NCBI GenBank assembly: GCA_035578155.1
Contig: JAPWDM010000065.1
Span: 630,001 to 694,000 of the forward strand
Direction of reading: 5' to 3'
Source: Brachynemurus nebulosus
Taxonomy: Eukaryota; Arthropoda; Insecta; Neuroptera; Myrmeleontidae
DNA: 64,000 bases
Numbering within the stretch: position 1 is the stretch's first letter; every line of letters begins with the position of its first letter. A program made the position numbers and the translations under genes. The notes beneath the pieces are model-generated. The model saw only the letters and a list, made by a program, of their open reading frames with translations. It was not told the DNA's origin and did no database searches. This document shows, piece after piece, positions 1-10,491 of the stretch.

Positions 1-177
1 TATATTTTACAGTGATATACATATTATATTAGAATTTGTACAAAAATTTTAGCTAGCAACTGAATGTTTACGTTTGTTTTTAATAAATTTCAAATACTAC
101 ATAATTTTAATGTATTGTATTTGTAGATTTGTACCAAATTTTTATCGTTTATTGTGAATTTAATGCTAATCGTAGAT

Positions 178-322
178 AAAGTATAGTACGTTACTCGGTT
201 GTAAGGCATATTACACACTCGCGCAATTAGGTACTCGCCGCTGCGCGGCTCTTGCCTAATTTTTTCGCTTGTGTGTAATATGCAACTTACAACCTCAATT
301 ACGTAGTATACTACTTGCTAAA
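178..322. repeat. Imperfect palindrome with GC-rich core
   Basis: The two arms (about 180-247 and 248-320) are imperfect reverse complements. Both contain GGTTGTAAG, CATATTACACAC and AATTAGG, and they meet at a GCCGCTGCGCGGC core. The GC-rich centre stands out from AT-rich surroundings. It could fold as a long hairpin or be a small fold-back element. It abuts the start of the dispersed repeat that follows and may have truncated that copy's 5' side. Family unknown. Confidence 0.6.
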
Positions 323-338
323 TTATATATTAACAAAA

Positions 339-1689
339 CAATAAACTTTTCCAAAACGGTTGAAAATAATGTTTCGGTCAATTTTCTACAACATATCCAA
401 AATTCAGCTTCCTAGGACGATTTGGAGGGAGTAGAGGTGGAAAATACGATTTTAGCTGGATCTAACACGCCCACATCCCCCCAGAATTAACGTAGAGTAT
501 TGAAATTTGGTGTGTTGATAGAGTTCGTATCTAGGTTGTGCTTTTTGGAGGTTTTAATATTTTACCCCCACCCCCCTCATTTTCAAGCTACAATTTCATG
601 CTTTTTTGACGTTTTTGAAGTTTGTACTACTCGCATAGGTCATCCAAATAAACCTAGAGGCCTGAAATTTTGTAATCTGATTGAGTAGGTATCAAGGGGA
701 TGCCTTTTGGGGGTCTTAGCTTTTAGCCCTTATTCCCACCATTTTTATACCAAAAAGAACATGATTGTTCTTGTTTCTTAACAGTTTCGTTTGGGTTAAA
801 ATCTCCCCAAATAAACCTAGAGGGCTGAAATTTTGTGTACAAGTTAAGCTAATAGCCAGCCACTTCTTTTTGAAGGTTTCAACTTTTCATCCTTACCCCC
901 ACGATTTTTACGCCAATATTTCCTTGATTTTTTTGCTTTCTTTCTAATACGTCTAAAGACTTTCTAAGGAAATCTAGAGGGCTGAAGTTTTATACGTGTA
1001 TTGAGTTAGTATCCAGTTAGTGCCTTTTTGGGATTCCACTTTACTTTTTCCCCCACCTCTCCCATTTTTACATCGGAATTCAATGGTATTGTTAAATGTG
1101 TTTTAAATGCATTATTTTTATTCTAATACAAAGTAGGCGAATAGTAATTTTAAAAAATTAAAAAAAAAGAATATACTTTTATAACAAAAGCAATACACAA
1201 ATATTAAGTAATTTAAAAATGTTATTAAAGTCACTGTTTATTGATAAAGTAGGAATTTTGGATTTTTATTATTTATAAAATAGAAATTTTGGATTTTTTG
1301 GAAAGAAAAAATATCTTCATAAAGGCCCTCCAGTTTACTATTTAAGTTCCTTTTTACTATTTAATTTCCTTTTTTAATATTTAAAAATAAAACACAGAGG
1401 CAATTGGTGGATAAGCATGGGTAGGAATGCCCTCGTACGAATTGTGTTGGCCTTTTCATGCTAACTGCTATCGGCACAAAATTGAAATTTACTGAGATTT
1501 AGCCCTCAAAAACTTAAAATCTTTTTTTATAGCCCCGATTATCCGGACACTCATCATCAGTTTTGGAACCACCAAAATGACAAATCGCTTGTAGACTTTC
1601 AATTACATTTCGTTTGTAGACATTCAATACCGAAGATGAAAGGAAAAATTCGATTTCCATGATGGGGCCCTGCAGCTCACGGCGTTTTT
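339..1689 (+). repeat. Dispersed repeat family R1, copy 1, with internal ~160-bp degenerate units
   Basis: This stretch aligns nearly end to end with 53219-54555 in the same orientation. Its last ~135 bp reappear inverted at 63554-63689. Inside it, a block headed by AACCTAGAGGGCTGAAAT or a variant recurs near 491, 650, 813 and 970, spacing 157-163. Each unit continues with a G-rich piece, then a CCCCCACC-like piece and CATTTTTA. All three copies end in CACGGCGTTTTT. The short ORFs here are not shared in frame between copies, so I do not regard it as coding. I recognise no transposase or terminal inverted repeat; it could be a non-autonomous element of unknown class. Confidence 0.75.
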
Positions 1690-1893
1690 ATATATACATT
1701 TCATGCATGTAATATCTTGAATTAAGTAAAAATTAAAAATTGGAACCAGAAATGGGGTTATATTTTGTGTTGCGGGCAAAATTGGCTTAAATAAATGGCG
1801 GCTCCTTTTAAGTCTATAGTAGTGCTACTCACGCATAAAAAATCATTCATGTATCTTATACATAGGATTTATGTCCGGCGGGCTCTCGGGCTA
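1690..1893 (+). repeat. Diverged right half of the inverted-repeat family seen at 57243-58053
   Basis: From about 1740 the sequence parallels 57920-58053. Shared landmarks in order are GCGGGCAAAATT, a GCTCC(C/T)TTT piece, GCTACT, AAAAAATC(A/G)TTCAT, TATCTTATACATA and a GGGCTCT terminus. No left half is present, so this is a truncated copy. It lies directly after the R1 copy. Confidence 0.5.
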
Positions 1894-2270
1894 CTAATAT
1901 TTATAAAATTTTGTTAGCATATCTAGGGAAATAACAGATGCAAAATATTTAAAAGAATTGCCAAAAACACTTAAATAATTTGTTGACTTAAAGCTATTGA
2001 AAGAAAAACAGTAGTGAACTTCGATTCATTCAGTAAATATGTCTTTCTTTTTAGTAAGCGAAAACGAGCCAAGTAAGGAAAAAATTTATTCGCCAGGAAA
2101 AATAGTTTCTATACTTTCAGATGTTACAATGTTACATATTATACTGGGTGGGCCAAATAAGACCTACCAATGTTAAACACAAGTAACTTTTTTATTTTTT
2201 GATATAATTACTTTTTTTTTTTTTTGTTAAAATTATCGATTTTTTCTATTCTTGTCAACGGTCAATTATT

Positions 2271-2726
2271 ATGACGCAGCGTAAATATCGGCAATATTTT
2301 AATTCAAAATCCGCTCCCACAGCCTTCATGATTAAGAGTTTGGTCAGTCGTTTTGAGGAACTGGGTTCAGTAGTCCTGGAAGAGGTGTCCATCGAAATAT
2401 TCGCACTGAAGACAACGTGGAAACTGTTGCGACAGAGTGTTGCAGATGATCCATCTGTCTCAACTCGCCGTCGTTCCAGCTAATTGGGCATTTCCAGGAC
2501 GACATTGCGTAGAATTTTAAAGTTAGATTTTAAGAGGTACCCATACAAAATTCAAATTGTACAAACACTGCTACCGCAAGACCACCAACAACGACTACAA
2601 TATGCTATTCGTTTTACACAATTAGCTATACAAATTGATTTTTTAAATAATGTTTTGATGTCGGATGAAGCGCATTTCCATTTAACCTCTTCCAGGACGG
2701 TCGGCCACTGCACCCAGTTCCTCTAA
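2271..2726 (+). pseudogene. Mariner/Tc1-type transposase, N-terminal part, broken
   Basis: The reading frame opens with MTQRKYRQYFNSKSAPT, the first helix-turn-helix region typical of an insect mariner-like family. It continues through a second HTH (LGISRTTLRRIL) and a linker to VLMSDEAHFHL, which holds the first catalytic Asp. A TAA stop at 2481-2483 interrupts it. The piece between the helices (about 2385-2440) reads as the family only in another frame, so there are compensating indels. Everything after the first Asp is lost where the inverted copy begins. The DNA-binding half survives in outline, the catalytic core does not. Confidence 0.75.
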
Positions 2727-2885
2727 ACGATTGACCAAACTCCTAATCATAAAGGTTGCGGTTGTGGGAGCGGATCTTGAATTAAAATATTGCCGATATT
2801 TACGCTCCGTCATAACAATTGATCGTTGACAAGAATAGAAAAAATCGATAATTTTAACTCGTTGTTTTGTACTGTATGGTTCCAT
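2690..2885 (-). pseudogene. Inverted second copy of the mariner transposase N-terminus
   Basis: On the minus strand this reads MEPYSTKQRVKIIDFFY followed by MTERKYRQYFNSRSAPT and a conserved LVNRLEELGAV segment. It is the same N-terminal domain as at 2271 but retains the upstream start that the left copy has lost. It stops after about 65 residues at the junction with the left half. It forms the right arm of the fold-back structure. Not expected to be functional. Confidence 0.7.
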
Positions 2886-2996
2886 AGTAAATTTTCAAGA
2901 ATTTAACTATAAAAGAAAAAAGAAGAAAAAATAATTATATAAAAAAATAAAAAAGTTACTTGTGTTTAACATTGGTAGGTCTTATTGGCCCACCCA

Positions 2997-4679
2997 AACT
3001 ATAAAAACCACTGGATGTACGGAACACTATTTGCGTAAATATAGCTTGCACTGACTTGTTTTTATTATGATATCACTACAAGAATCGATAATATTAGAAA
3101 ATTCTATGCAAATAAGCATTCTAAATGTTCCATATTGATATCTGACAAAAGTTTTTTTTTATTTTTTTATTTTTTATTTTAATACATATTTAAATTCAAT
3201 ATGTTCTAAGCGCCGGCACCTGCTATTATGTATAGATATTGTGTGCATTTTTTAAAATAATTCGATTATTTTCTCCAGACACTTTTATTGTTTAAATACA
3301 TAAACTTTTATTACTCCCATTGCCATAAAATTTTAATGTAATTTACATAATTTAGATAAAGAGGTACGGCTGGGTTCATTTTAAATATTCTTAAATCTAT
3401 GAACTTGTTTTTTTGTGTAAAATAGAAACACTAAATGCAGTAAAGACACATCGAATGGTATTTTTCTATTTAGATAAAATAATTCCTATTTTGTAATATG
3501 CCATATAAATGTTAATATATTAAATTTAATATCATTGATGTTGATGTCGATAATTTTCATTTATAATAATTGTCTGATAAATAGTTAAAATGGTAAATAA
3601 AAATTGAAAGGAGTGACTGTATTTTGAAAATTGTTATTTACAATTAGATAAAGACTTATTGACAATGAGAAAAAGACTTAGATTACATTAGATAAAGTAA
3701 ATTTTATTGAATTAGTACGTTAATTTGATTAATAATTTAAGTATGGAAAATTCGAAAAATTAGTTTTATTGATAATATTATTATAGAAGAATTTTCGTGA
3801 ATTTGGATTATTCAAATAGGAAATTTGGGAATAAATGATCACCGTGTTATATTATTAAAAAAAATTGTTTTTTTTTGGCTAGGAACGTTTCGAGTGGAAA
3901 CTCTTCTTCAGGCCACATTCTTAAAACTATTAAAAAATTTAAAAACAGGAAAAACAGCAATTCCATACGGAAGCTATCCAGCTGTTTAAAAATACCATCA
4001 GCAAATCTAGTGGTGAAAAAAGAGTTGTTGATTATTAAGCGTATGTGTGTCTCTATGTGTGTCTCTAAAATTTGAATAATTTTTTCGTTTTTATTTAATT
4101 CATTTATTATTCTGATATGATACAAAAAGAGGAATTAATTCTATTTCATTACTTTAAAATACTGTCTTTTTTAATAATATTTATTTGATTCTATTCTAAT
4201 TGACTTAATATTAAGTGTCTAGTTTTTAGAAATCTTTAATTTTATATTTTAATAACTCATTGTAATTCCATTCATTTTATTACATTTTAGAAAGAAATTG
4301 TGAGTAAATTATTGTTGTTCAAAAATATAATTTCCAATTTTTAAATTTTTTAATATTTTTAAGAATATGGACTGAAGAACGATTTTCACTCGAAAAGTAC
4401 GTAGTTAAACAAAACAAAATTTCTCTTAATACGTTGAGCATTTATTCCAAAATTTCCTATTTTAGTAATAATATCAGTAAAATATATTGAAAATTTTTAC
4501 AGTTCTGTACAGTTCTGTTGCGAAAAATTGAATGTAACAGAGGCTGCATAGTCTGTTACCAAATGTCATAAAAATAAAAATACCCCTGTCGCAGCATCTG
4601 CATAACATAGCGAATTTCCTTCTATTAACTTATTTTAGTTCAAAAAATAATTTTTCAAAAGATTACAAGACATAATAAT
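2997..4679. other. No gene seen; AT-rich
   Basis: Very AT-rich sequence with no recognisable coding region. Overlapping ORFs on both strands at 3847-4125 are low complexity and share no motif I know. No clear inverted or tandem repeat was noticed. Confidence 0.5.
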
Positions 4680-4790
4680 TAATAACAGTGAGTTAATAAT
4701 TAATAACATCTACGTCCGCTTTTCAGACTTTTGTCTAATACAGACGCCACTTAGAATTATTTTTTTTATCTACGAAATCATCAGTCTACA
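4680..4790 (-). repeat. SINE 3'-end fragment
   Basis: The order ACGTCCG, a T-rich spacer with TTTGTCTAATACAGACGCCAC, and a flanking TAATAATTAATAA tail parallels 33912-33990, the 3' part of a tRNA-derived SINE in the same orientation. The tRNA-like head is absent, so this is a 5'-truncated copy or a chance survivor. Confidence 0.45.
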
Positions 4791-5208
4791 GAATTTATTA
4801 GTTAAGGAAATAATTCAAATATCACTAACAATAAATATCTTAAATGAGTTTAAAAGAATCAAAACGACACTGTTTATTAAATTGCGTAAGACCTGACTCT
4901 AACTCGTTAAGAGTGGTCAAGTGGAAGTAAGTTGATAAATGCGAATTTATAAGGATTTTCTTGTACTACAAAATCCAAAAAAGTGGGAACGCGTACTTTT
5001 TTTTAGTTAATTGTACTTAATTTTTTTGTACAAAATTTTTAAATTACTTTATTTTCTTAAAAAACGGTGGTAACCCTAGTCACCACATATACCTATAAAA
5101 GGTAATCCTACTAAAAAAAAAAAACACCCATAAATGTCATAAGCAGCCATATAAGTCTACCATGTACTTAAAACATTAATAATTTTTGTATATATCAACA
5201 TCTAATAG
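4791..5208. other. No gene seen
   Basis: AT-rich flank of the pogo-like element; no ORF, repeat or regulatory site recognised. Confidence 0.4.
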
Positions 5209-5411
5209 TAGGGTAATGGAACCAGTATTGGACACTTAAAAGCAGAAATTTTTATATTATTTGTGTTACATAAAAAAAAATTATATTTTTGCATAATTAA
5301 TTCGCGTAAAACTGAAGCCAATATCATTGTCGTTAATTGCTATACTTTTTATGATAAATAAATTGCTAACAATAGATAATACTTTACTGATTGTTAATCA
5401 GTGCGAATTCT

Positions 5412-5480
5412 CCAGTATTGGACACTCAAATTTTTAACTGATCTTAATTTGGACATTTATGTACCCAGTGTTGGACACTT
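5412..5480. promoter_or_regulatory. Left subterminal repeats of the pogo-like element
   Basis: CCAGTATTGGACACTC at 5412 and CCAGTGTTGGACACTT at 5465 copy the inner part of the terminal repeat at 5222. They are likely additional transposase binding sites. This is inferred from position and sequence only. Confidence 0.55.
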
Positions 5481-5682
5481 TGTTTTTTAAATATTTTTCT
5501 GTGATTTATTTTACATGATTCATAATAAAATCTAACTGAATAACATATTGCTTATTTACTTTATTTTGAATTTTAATTACAACAATTAATTAAAGTTACA
5601 AAAGAGAATTAATTAAAGGTGCACACTCTGCACACTGTATTAGATCAAAATAGATCAAAAAACATATCAACTGTTATGGCAG

Positions 5683-7909
5683 TCAATCTTCTGTTTCATC
5701 CCAGCTTTCATCTGCATCGTCGTCTGTACAATCGTCTGTTATTCCACATTTTTCGCATACAAATTGTATTTCATCTTCAGAATCTGAATTACTGAGGCCT
5801 AGGTGGTTTCTATATTTAACAGGAACACATATATTGTGTACATTTCTATTGCATGTGATGCAACATAACCATTTTGCTTTTTTTTCCAGTAAATGCTGTT
5901 CCTTCCATGACACATTACATTTGTAACATTTCCAATTCGCTCTAACATCTTCTATTATTCTTTTTTTACCCTTATTTTCATTTCTTGATTCTACTTTTTT
6001 AATTATCCTTGGTTGTTTTTGATTTTTTTTCTCTTCTCTAGCTCGTTTTCTATTTTCCTTTAATTGTTCTTTTTCTAATTTTAATTTTTCTTTCTTTTCT
6101 TGCTCTCTTATCCAGTGATCAGATGTAATAACTGAACGTGATACTTCTTTTATTTTCTTTTTTGATTTTATTTCTTCTTTAGGCCAGAAAAGATATTTTT
6201 TGAATGGAGATTCGCCTGTTTGTTTGTTTACTTCCACGTGTAATTCTTCAAATTGTTGAATACCAGAAGGTTGGTAATACAGATCATTCAGTTCTTTTGC
6301 ATTGTTAATTTTGGATGTTGAAGGTAATATTTTGTCTGGAGTTCGCATGGTCTGTTCATATTCAATGATTCGCTGAACTTGATTTTCGGTAGTTTGTTGT
6401 ACCATTTGTTCATCGTTAATCTTTTGGATTTGTATTAGTTCCACATTTTTGTTTTGTGTCACTGTGTTTGCAGATTCATCTATGACAGTTAAGGATCTGT
6501 TTTCATTTGAAGCTTTAGAACAATTCATCTTTAGTCTTTTCCAGACGTCATATAGATCCCTTGAAGATTCAGGTCCATTCCACTGCTCTTCAGGATTTTG
6601 TGCCTTTAGCATTTTGAGTGTATTTAAGGGAATATTAGACTCTAGAATATTCAAGCAATTTTGAATATTATTATCTGTAATTTTAGGTTCATGTTTGTCA
6701 ACATTTCCATATGTATTTTGCTTATGTATTATTTTTGAATAATCCACGTTGGTCGGATCAAAAGGAAAAAGACCGCAAGCTCTGAAACCATTTTTAATCA
6801 AATTTGGGAAAACTAATTCCTTTAGAATACTTTCCAACAATGGAGCAACATTATGTCTCATTAGTTGCCGATTATCATTTTCAATTAACCATTTTCTAAC
6901 ATACAGTTTCCACTTGCTTTTCAGGGAACGAAAGACGGAAACATCTAGCGGCTGCAACACATGAGTTGCGTTTGGATGAAGTGCCACAAGAATAATTTCT
7001 TTTTCGCGCAAAAACATACTAAGATGCAGTGTCAAATGAGACTTGTGCCCATCAACAAAAAATATTACGGGTCGTTCTACGTTATTTTCTGTTAGCCATG
7101 GTTCAAAAATATTTGCCATATATTCAAAAAATACCTCTCCCGTCATCCACCCTGTTTCAGATTTTCCTAGACCCCAACCTTTTGGAAAACTATAAACTAT
7201 TTCCGAAGGGACTCTTTTGTACGGATACACTAGCATCGGAGGTGCAAGTTTCCCTGAGGCTGAAACGGTGAGTAAGACGGTGAGGGTTTCTTTTTCTGAT
7301 GTTTTTGATACATCATATATATTTTTCACTCCTTTTGGTGCAAGAACTTTACCTGTCTTAGGACATAACGAAATAGCTGTTTCATCAGCGTTAAAAATGC
7401 GATCTCCATTTTCAAAAATTTGATGATAGTTATTTTCCTCAAAGTAATTTGCAACTTCTTCAAACCAGCTACGTATGTCATTTTCTGTTAGTTGTCCACG
7501 ATAACCACTAAGTTTCTCTGGAATTTTTAACGAAATATTTGGGTGTCGTCTTAAAAATGATTTAAGCCATTTTTTTCCCTGGCAAACCATCACAAAATGG
7601 AGTGTGGCGATTTAACTCTTTTATTAATTTTGCTACAGTGTCAACCAAAGCTTGCTTTGTCACAGGAAACCCAGCTTTTGCAATATCCACAATCCAATTA
7701 ACAATACGACCTTCTTCTTCTACTGTAAGAACTGTTGGTGGGCCCATATTGCATACTTCGGGACTTATACCTTTCAATTTATTTCTTAAAGTTATTCGTG
7801 GAACACCGAATTTTTTGCTGGCAGTTGAAATTGGCATGCCAATTTCAGCAGCTGCTAAAGCTTCTGCCATTTGTCCAGCTGTGTATTTTTTAAATTGTCT
7901 TTTCTCCAT
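5683..7909 (-). pseudogene. pogo/Tigger-like DDE transposase with a single frameshift
   Basis: The protein starts at the ATG at 7909 (MEKRQFKKYT) with a Psq-type helix-turn-helix, then a CENP-B-like HTH (KKWLKSFLRRHPNIS). The DDE_1 core has FNADET (Asp 70 counted from a Met at 7593), FFVDGHKSH (Asp 181) and HVLQPLDVSVF (Asp 217), a DD35D arrangement. A Lys/Glu-rich stretch follows, then a C-terminal cysteine module (CYKC, WLCC, CNRNVHNIC, CEKC) resembling a PHD-type zinc fold. The frame breaks once, in the T7 run at 7570-7576, where six Ts would join both parts. The role is cut-and-paste transposition of the surrounding element. The lesion could be real or a homopolymer error; otherwise the gene looks recently active. 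Confidence 0.85.
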
Positions 7910-7964
7910 TACGGAAAAAATAGTCTGCAAAAGAATTGTTTCTAATAAAATATGTAAAAATTTG

Positions 7965-8183
7965 ATGGACCCAATGTTGGACATTTCGAGTATCCTTTAA
8001 TGGACATCACTGTCCAGTACTGGATCTCTTTATTTTACAGAATAGTCATGGATACTAATAGAGAGGATTTTGCATTTTTAACCATCTTCCAAACAAACAT
8101 GAATAAAACACAATTTCCCTTAAATGGACAACATGTCCATTTAAGGTTCTGCATGGTATTATCAGATCCAGTATTGGACGCAT
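7965..8183. promoter_or_regulatory. Right subterminal repeats and palindromes of the pogo-like element
   Basis: TIR-like pieces occur at 7971 (CCAATGTTGGACAT), 8001-8024 (TGGACATCACTGTCCA running into CCAGTACTGGA) and 8168 (CCAGTATTGGACGC). At 8118-8146 there is a perfect palindrome with 13-bp arms (CCTTAAATGGACA) and a 3-nt spacer. They lie upstream of the transposase start, so they may bind transposase and also affect its transcription. Confidence 0.5.
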
Positions 8184-8575
8184 GGAATTAAAACCAAAAA
8201 AAAATAAAAATATGAAATGTCCAATTAAAAACCATAAATATATCACCAATTACTTACCTCTACTGTTATTTGAATAAAGAAAACTTCCAAAAAAATGATT
8301 AGTGTTTTCAAAAAAAGCTTAAGAAATTTATGGCCTTTCTAATCACTGTCACTAATAATTCTGTAATAATTTGGCGCCAAACCGACACTTGACATATTCT
8401 TTTTATTTTCGAGATGGTGGCGACATCTGTTATTATTTTTTATAATGTCAGCACAATGGGGAGATTCAAAACAAGAATAAACAATACTTTCAGTGACAAT
8501 TACTTAAAAGTAGTAACTAATAATAATTGTCAAACTATTATGTGTCCATTACTGGTTCCATTACCCTATGTTATA

Positions 8576-8730
8576 CACCAAGGGGCTAAAGTGTGAGCTT
8601 TAATCCCGAGTGTGAAGTTTATTGCTAGAGGGCCTGTAAGACCCGAGGGCAACAATTCACACGAAGGGTCAAAATAAACTCTTTAGTCCCGTGGAGTATA
8701 TACTATTTTTTGCAATTCCAGATTATTTAA
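8576..8730. repeat. Block with GGGACTAAA/TTTAGTCCC motifs, left of the recombinase fragment
   Basis: The block contains GGGGCTAAAGTGTGAGC at 8580 and TTTAGTCCCG near 8682, followed by TTTTTTGCAATTCCAG. A matching block in opposite sense lies at 9660-9765, on the other side of the Crypton-like pseudogene. They may be the ends of the element that carried that gene. The boundary is uncertain. Confidence 0.35.
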
Positions 8731-8975
8731 AGTTATAAATATCAGATAAAAATAAAAAAAAATTCTTAAAACATCGTTTATATTGTATGATAATATTATA
8801 TGAATCAAGTATACTTTGAAGAAATGAACCATATTATTATACGTATAAAATATTTAGATTGCGTAGCAACCTTTGTCAACAAAATTTATTTACTAACGCC
8901 ATTTGCATTAGAAATTTTGCATGTAAAACTTTAAATTATTACTTTTTGATTTAAATTTTTAAAAAAAAGAACAAA

Positions 8976-9427
8976 ATGGATAATTTCCATCAATTTGATA
9001 TAGAAAAAGTTGCTAATAAAGCTGTAGAAGAACCGCTCCCAAAAAAATAAAAAAAATATATGAAGAGCAGTATAAAATATTTATTACATGGTGCAGTGAA
9101 AGAAAATTGGAGAATTATTATAATGAAGATGTATCGCTAGCATTCTTTTATGAAAAGTGAAAATCAATGGGTGCATCTATTTATTAGCAGATTTGGGGGC
9201 AAACATCGACATTGTCAAACGACATGGGGAGTGCAAATCTTCGACAGTGGCAAAAGGCTATGTTGAAAATTCAATTAATAATAAAAAAAGATATAGCACA
9301 CCAAATTTCCGGACAAAAGGATGTGAAATCGACTTCTGAAGTAACCCTTAATGGAAATGAATCTTCCAGCCGAAATAATTATTTATTTAAAATTTCGAGT
9401 TGCAGTAATATACATAAAAAATGTTAA
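8976..9427 (+). pseudogene. Tyrosine recombinase (Crypton-like), internally deleted
   Basis: The ATG at 8976 opens MDNFHQFDIEKVANKAVEE and stops at a TAA. Another frame continues with KIYEEQYKIFITWCSERK and EDVSLAFFYEK, which resembles the N-terminal core-binding domain of insect Crypton-type recombinases. After MGASIY (about 9180) the sequence jumps to LGANIDIVKRHGECKSSTVA and KGYVENSINNKK, which resembles the extreme C-terminus. The Tyr of KGY lies where the catalytic tyrosine is expected. Most of the catalytic domain is therefore missing. At least three frame changes or stops add to the damage. The family identification is from memory of such proteins and not from a search. Confidence 0.5.
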
Positions 9428-9429
9428 CA

Positions 9430-9659
9430 TTAATTCTAAATAAAATTTCCTCTAGACATACATATTATTATATCTGTTCTGTTATCCTTTGTCTATATAA
9501 TCAGTTTAAATTAATTTATAAATAATAATTAATTGTCTAGCAAGGCTATTTAAATAATAATTGAATTAGAGTACTGTGATCTATAAATTAAACTTACTAA
9601 CTGGTGCCAATCTATAAATTCCGTTTGCTGATTGGCTTAAAAATGGCAGCAAAATAATT
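9430..9659. other. No gene seen
   Basis: AT-rich sequence between the recombinase fragment and the right GGGACTAAA block; nothing recognised. Confidence 0.4.
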
Positions 9660-9765
9660 TTTTAATCCCTTGGGACTAAAAGTGGCACTTTACTCCCTAT
9701 TATGAGGGACTAAATCATGTCTTTTAGTCCCGGAATTGCAAAAAAACATTTCAGTCCCTTTTTGG
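9660..9765. repeat. Right GGGACTAAA/TTTAGTCCC block
   Basis: CTTGGGACTAAAAGTGGC, GAGGGACTAAATCATG, TTTTAGTCCCGGAATTGC and TTTCAGTCCC occur within about 100 bp. GGAATTGCAAAAA here is the inverse of TTTTTGCAATTCC at 8715. It probably pairs with the block at 8576-8730 as element ends. A further TTTTTAGTCCCG lies near 10308. Confidence 0.35.
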
Positions 9766-10491
9766 AAATCCTGGCAGAACTAAAACACTTTTTTTAAATT
9801 TTTTATTGTTACAAGTCGATTACATTTTTTTACGGAATTTTATTTGTTACGATTGACTTACAAAATTCAAAAGGATATTTTAAAATATGCATTCGCTGTG
9901 AGCTTTTGCCTTGAGGAGATACAAAAATCGACTTCAGAACTCAAGGTGGACAAAGATATCAGTTTATCAGGACGGCGTTTGCACATAATTTTAACATTTT
10001 CTTTAAGAAAAAGTATTTTTTTTTAAATACTAGTTTGATTTTTTCAGGGCTAGACGCGTGTAAGACTGAAATTAAGGAACTGGGTAGAGCTAAATTAACT
10101 ACAAAAATTAAAATACAATTTTATTAAAAGCTTTTATTTAACTTGCTATGTTAGTATGTTGGTTTAGATCAAATATTGGAATCAAAATTTAGACAGGTTC
10201 TAATTGAGCTAGAGGTTTCAGATTTTGCATATCTGTCTAATCTTGATGACAATGCAATAATGTATAATTAGTTTTGTCGTAAATTGCCCCAAACCAAAAT
10301 TTTTGATTTTTAGTCCCGTGCAACTTTTTCACATTTCGAATTGTCAAATATTGTCCATTGATTTTACATTACAATTTTTTGTTTTCATAGTTATATTTGA
10401 TTACGGTAAATTAACCAATTAAAATATGGGTAAAAAAATTAGTTCTTTAATTTTTTTTAAATTAATTGTGATCAGACTAAAAAGTAGAAAA
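9766..10491. other. No gene seen
   Basis: AT-rich; a 60-codon ORF at 9844-10026 has no recognisable motif. One further TTTAGTCCC motif is at about 10308. Confidence 0.4.

Larger units (their letters stand above)
2145..2996 (+). mobile_element. Fold-back derivative of a mariner-like transposon
   Basis: The ends are near-perfect inverted repeats: TGGGTGGGCCAAATAAGACC at the left, and its complement with one base missing at the right (GGTCTTATTGGCCCACCCA). TA dinucleotides lie just outside. The inverted similarity continues for about 300 bp per side and includes the transposase N-terminal coding region, which occurs on + at 2271 and on - from 2885. The right half is therefore an inverted second copy of the 5' end and not a normal 3' end. 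The catalytic C-terminal half is missing, so the element cannot be autonomous. Confidence 0.8.
5211..8566 (-). mobile_element. Complete pogo/Tigger-like DNA transposon
   Basis: Terminal inverted repeats match at 24 of 25 positions: GGGTAATGGAACCAGTATTG at the left and its complement with one change at the right. TA dinucleotides at 5209-5210 and 8567-8568 are the expected target duplication of the IS630/Tc1/mariner group. The element is 3356 bp and contains one transposase gene on the minus strand. Variants of CCAGTATTGGACAC, the inner part of the TIR, recur inside both ends. The structure is complete, and the only coding lesion I saw is a 1-nt indel in a T7 run. Confidence 0.85.

Noticed and set aside
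3847..4125. 92-codon minus-strand ORF overlapping a plus-strand ORF
   Set aside because: Low complexity, AT-driven, no motif, no second copy.
7029..8000. Several plus-strand ORFs within the pogo-like transposase
   Set aside because: Antisense shadows of the transposase gene, which has clear catalytic motifs.
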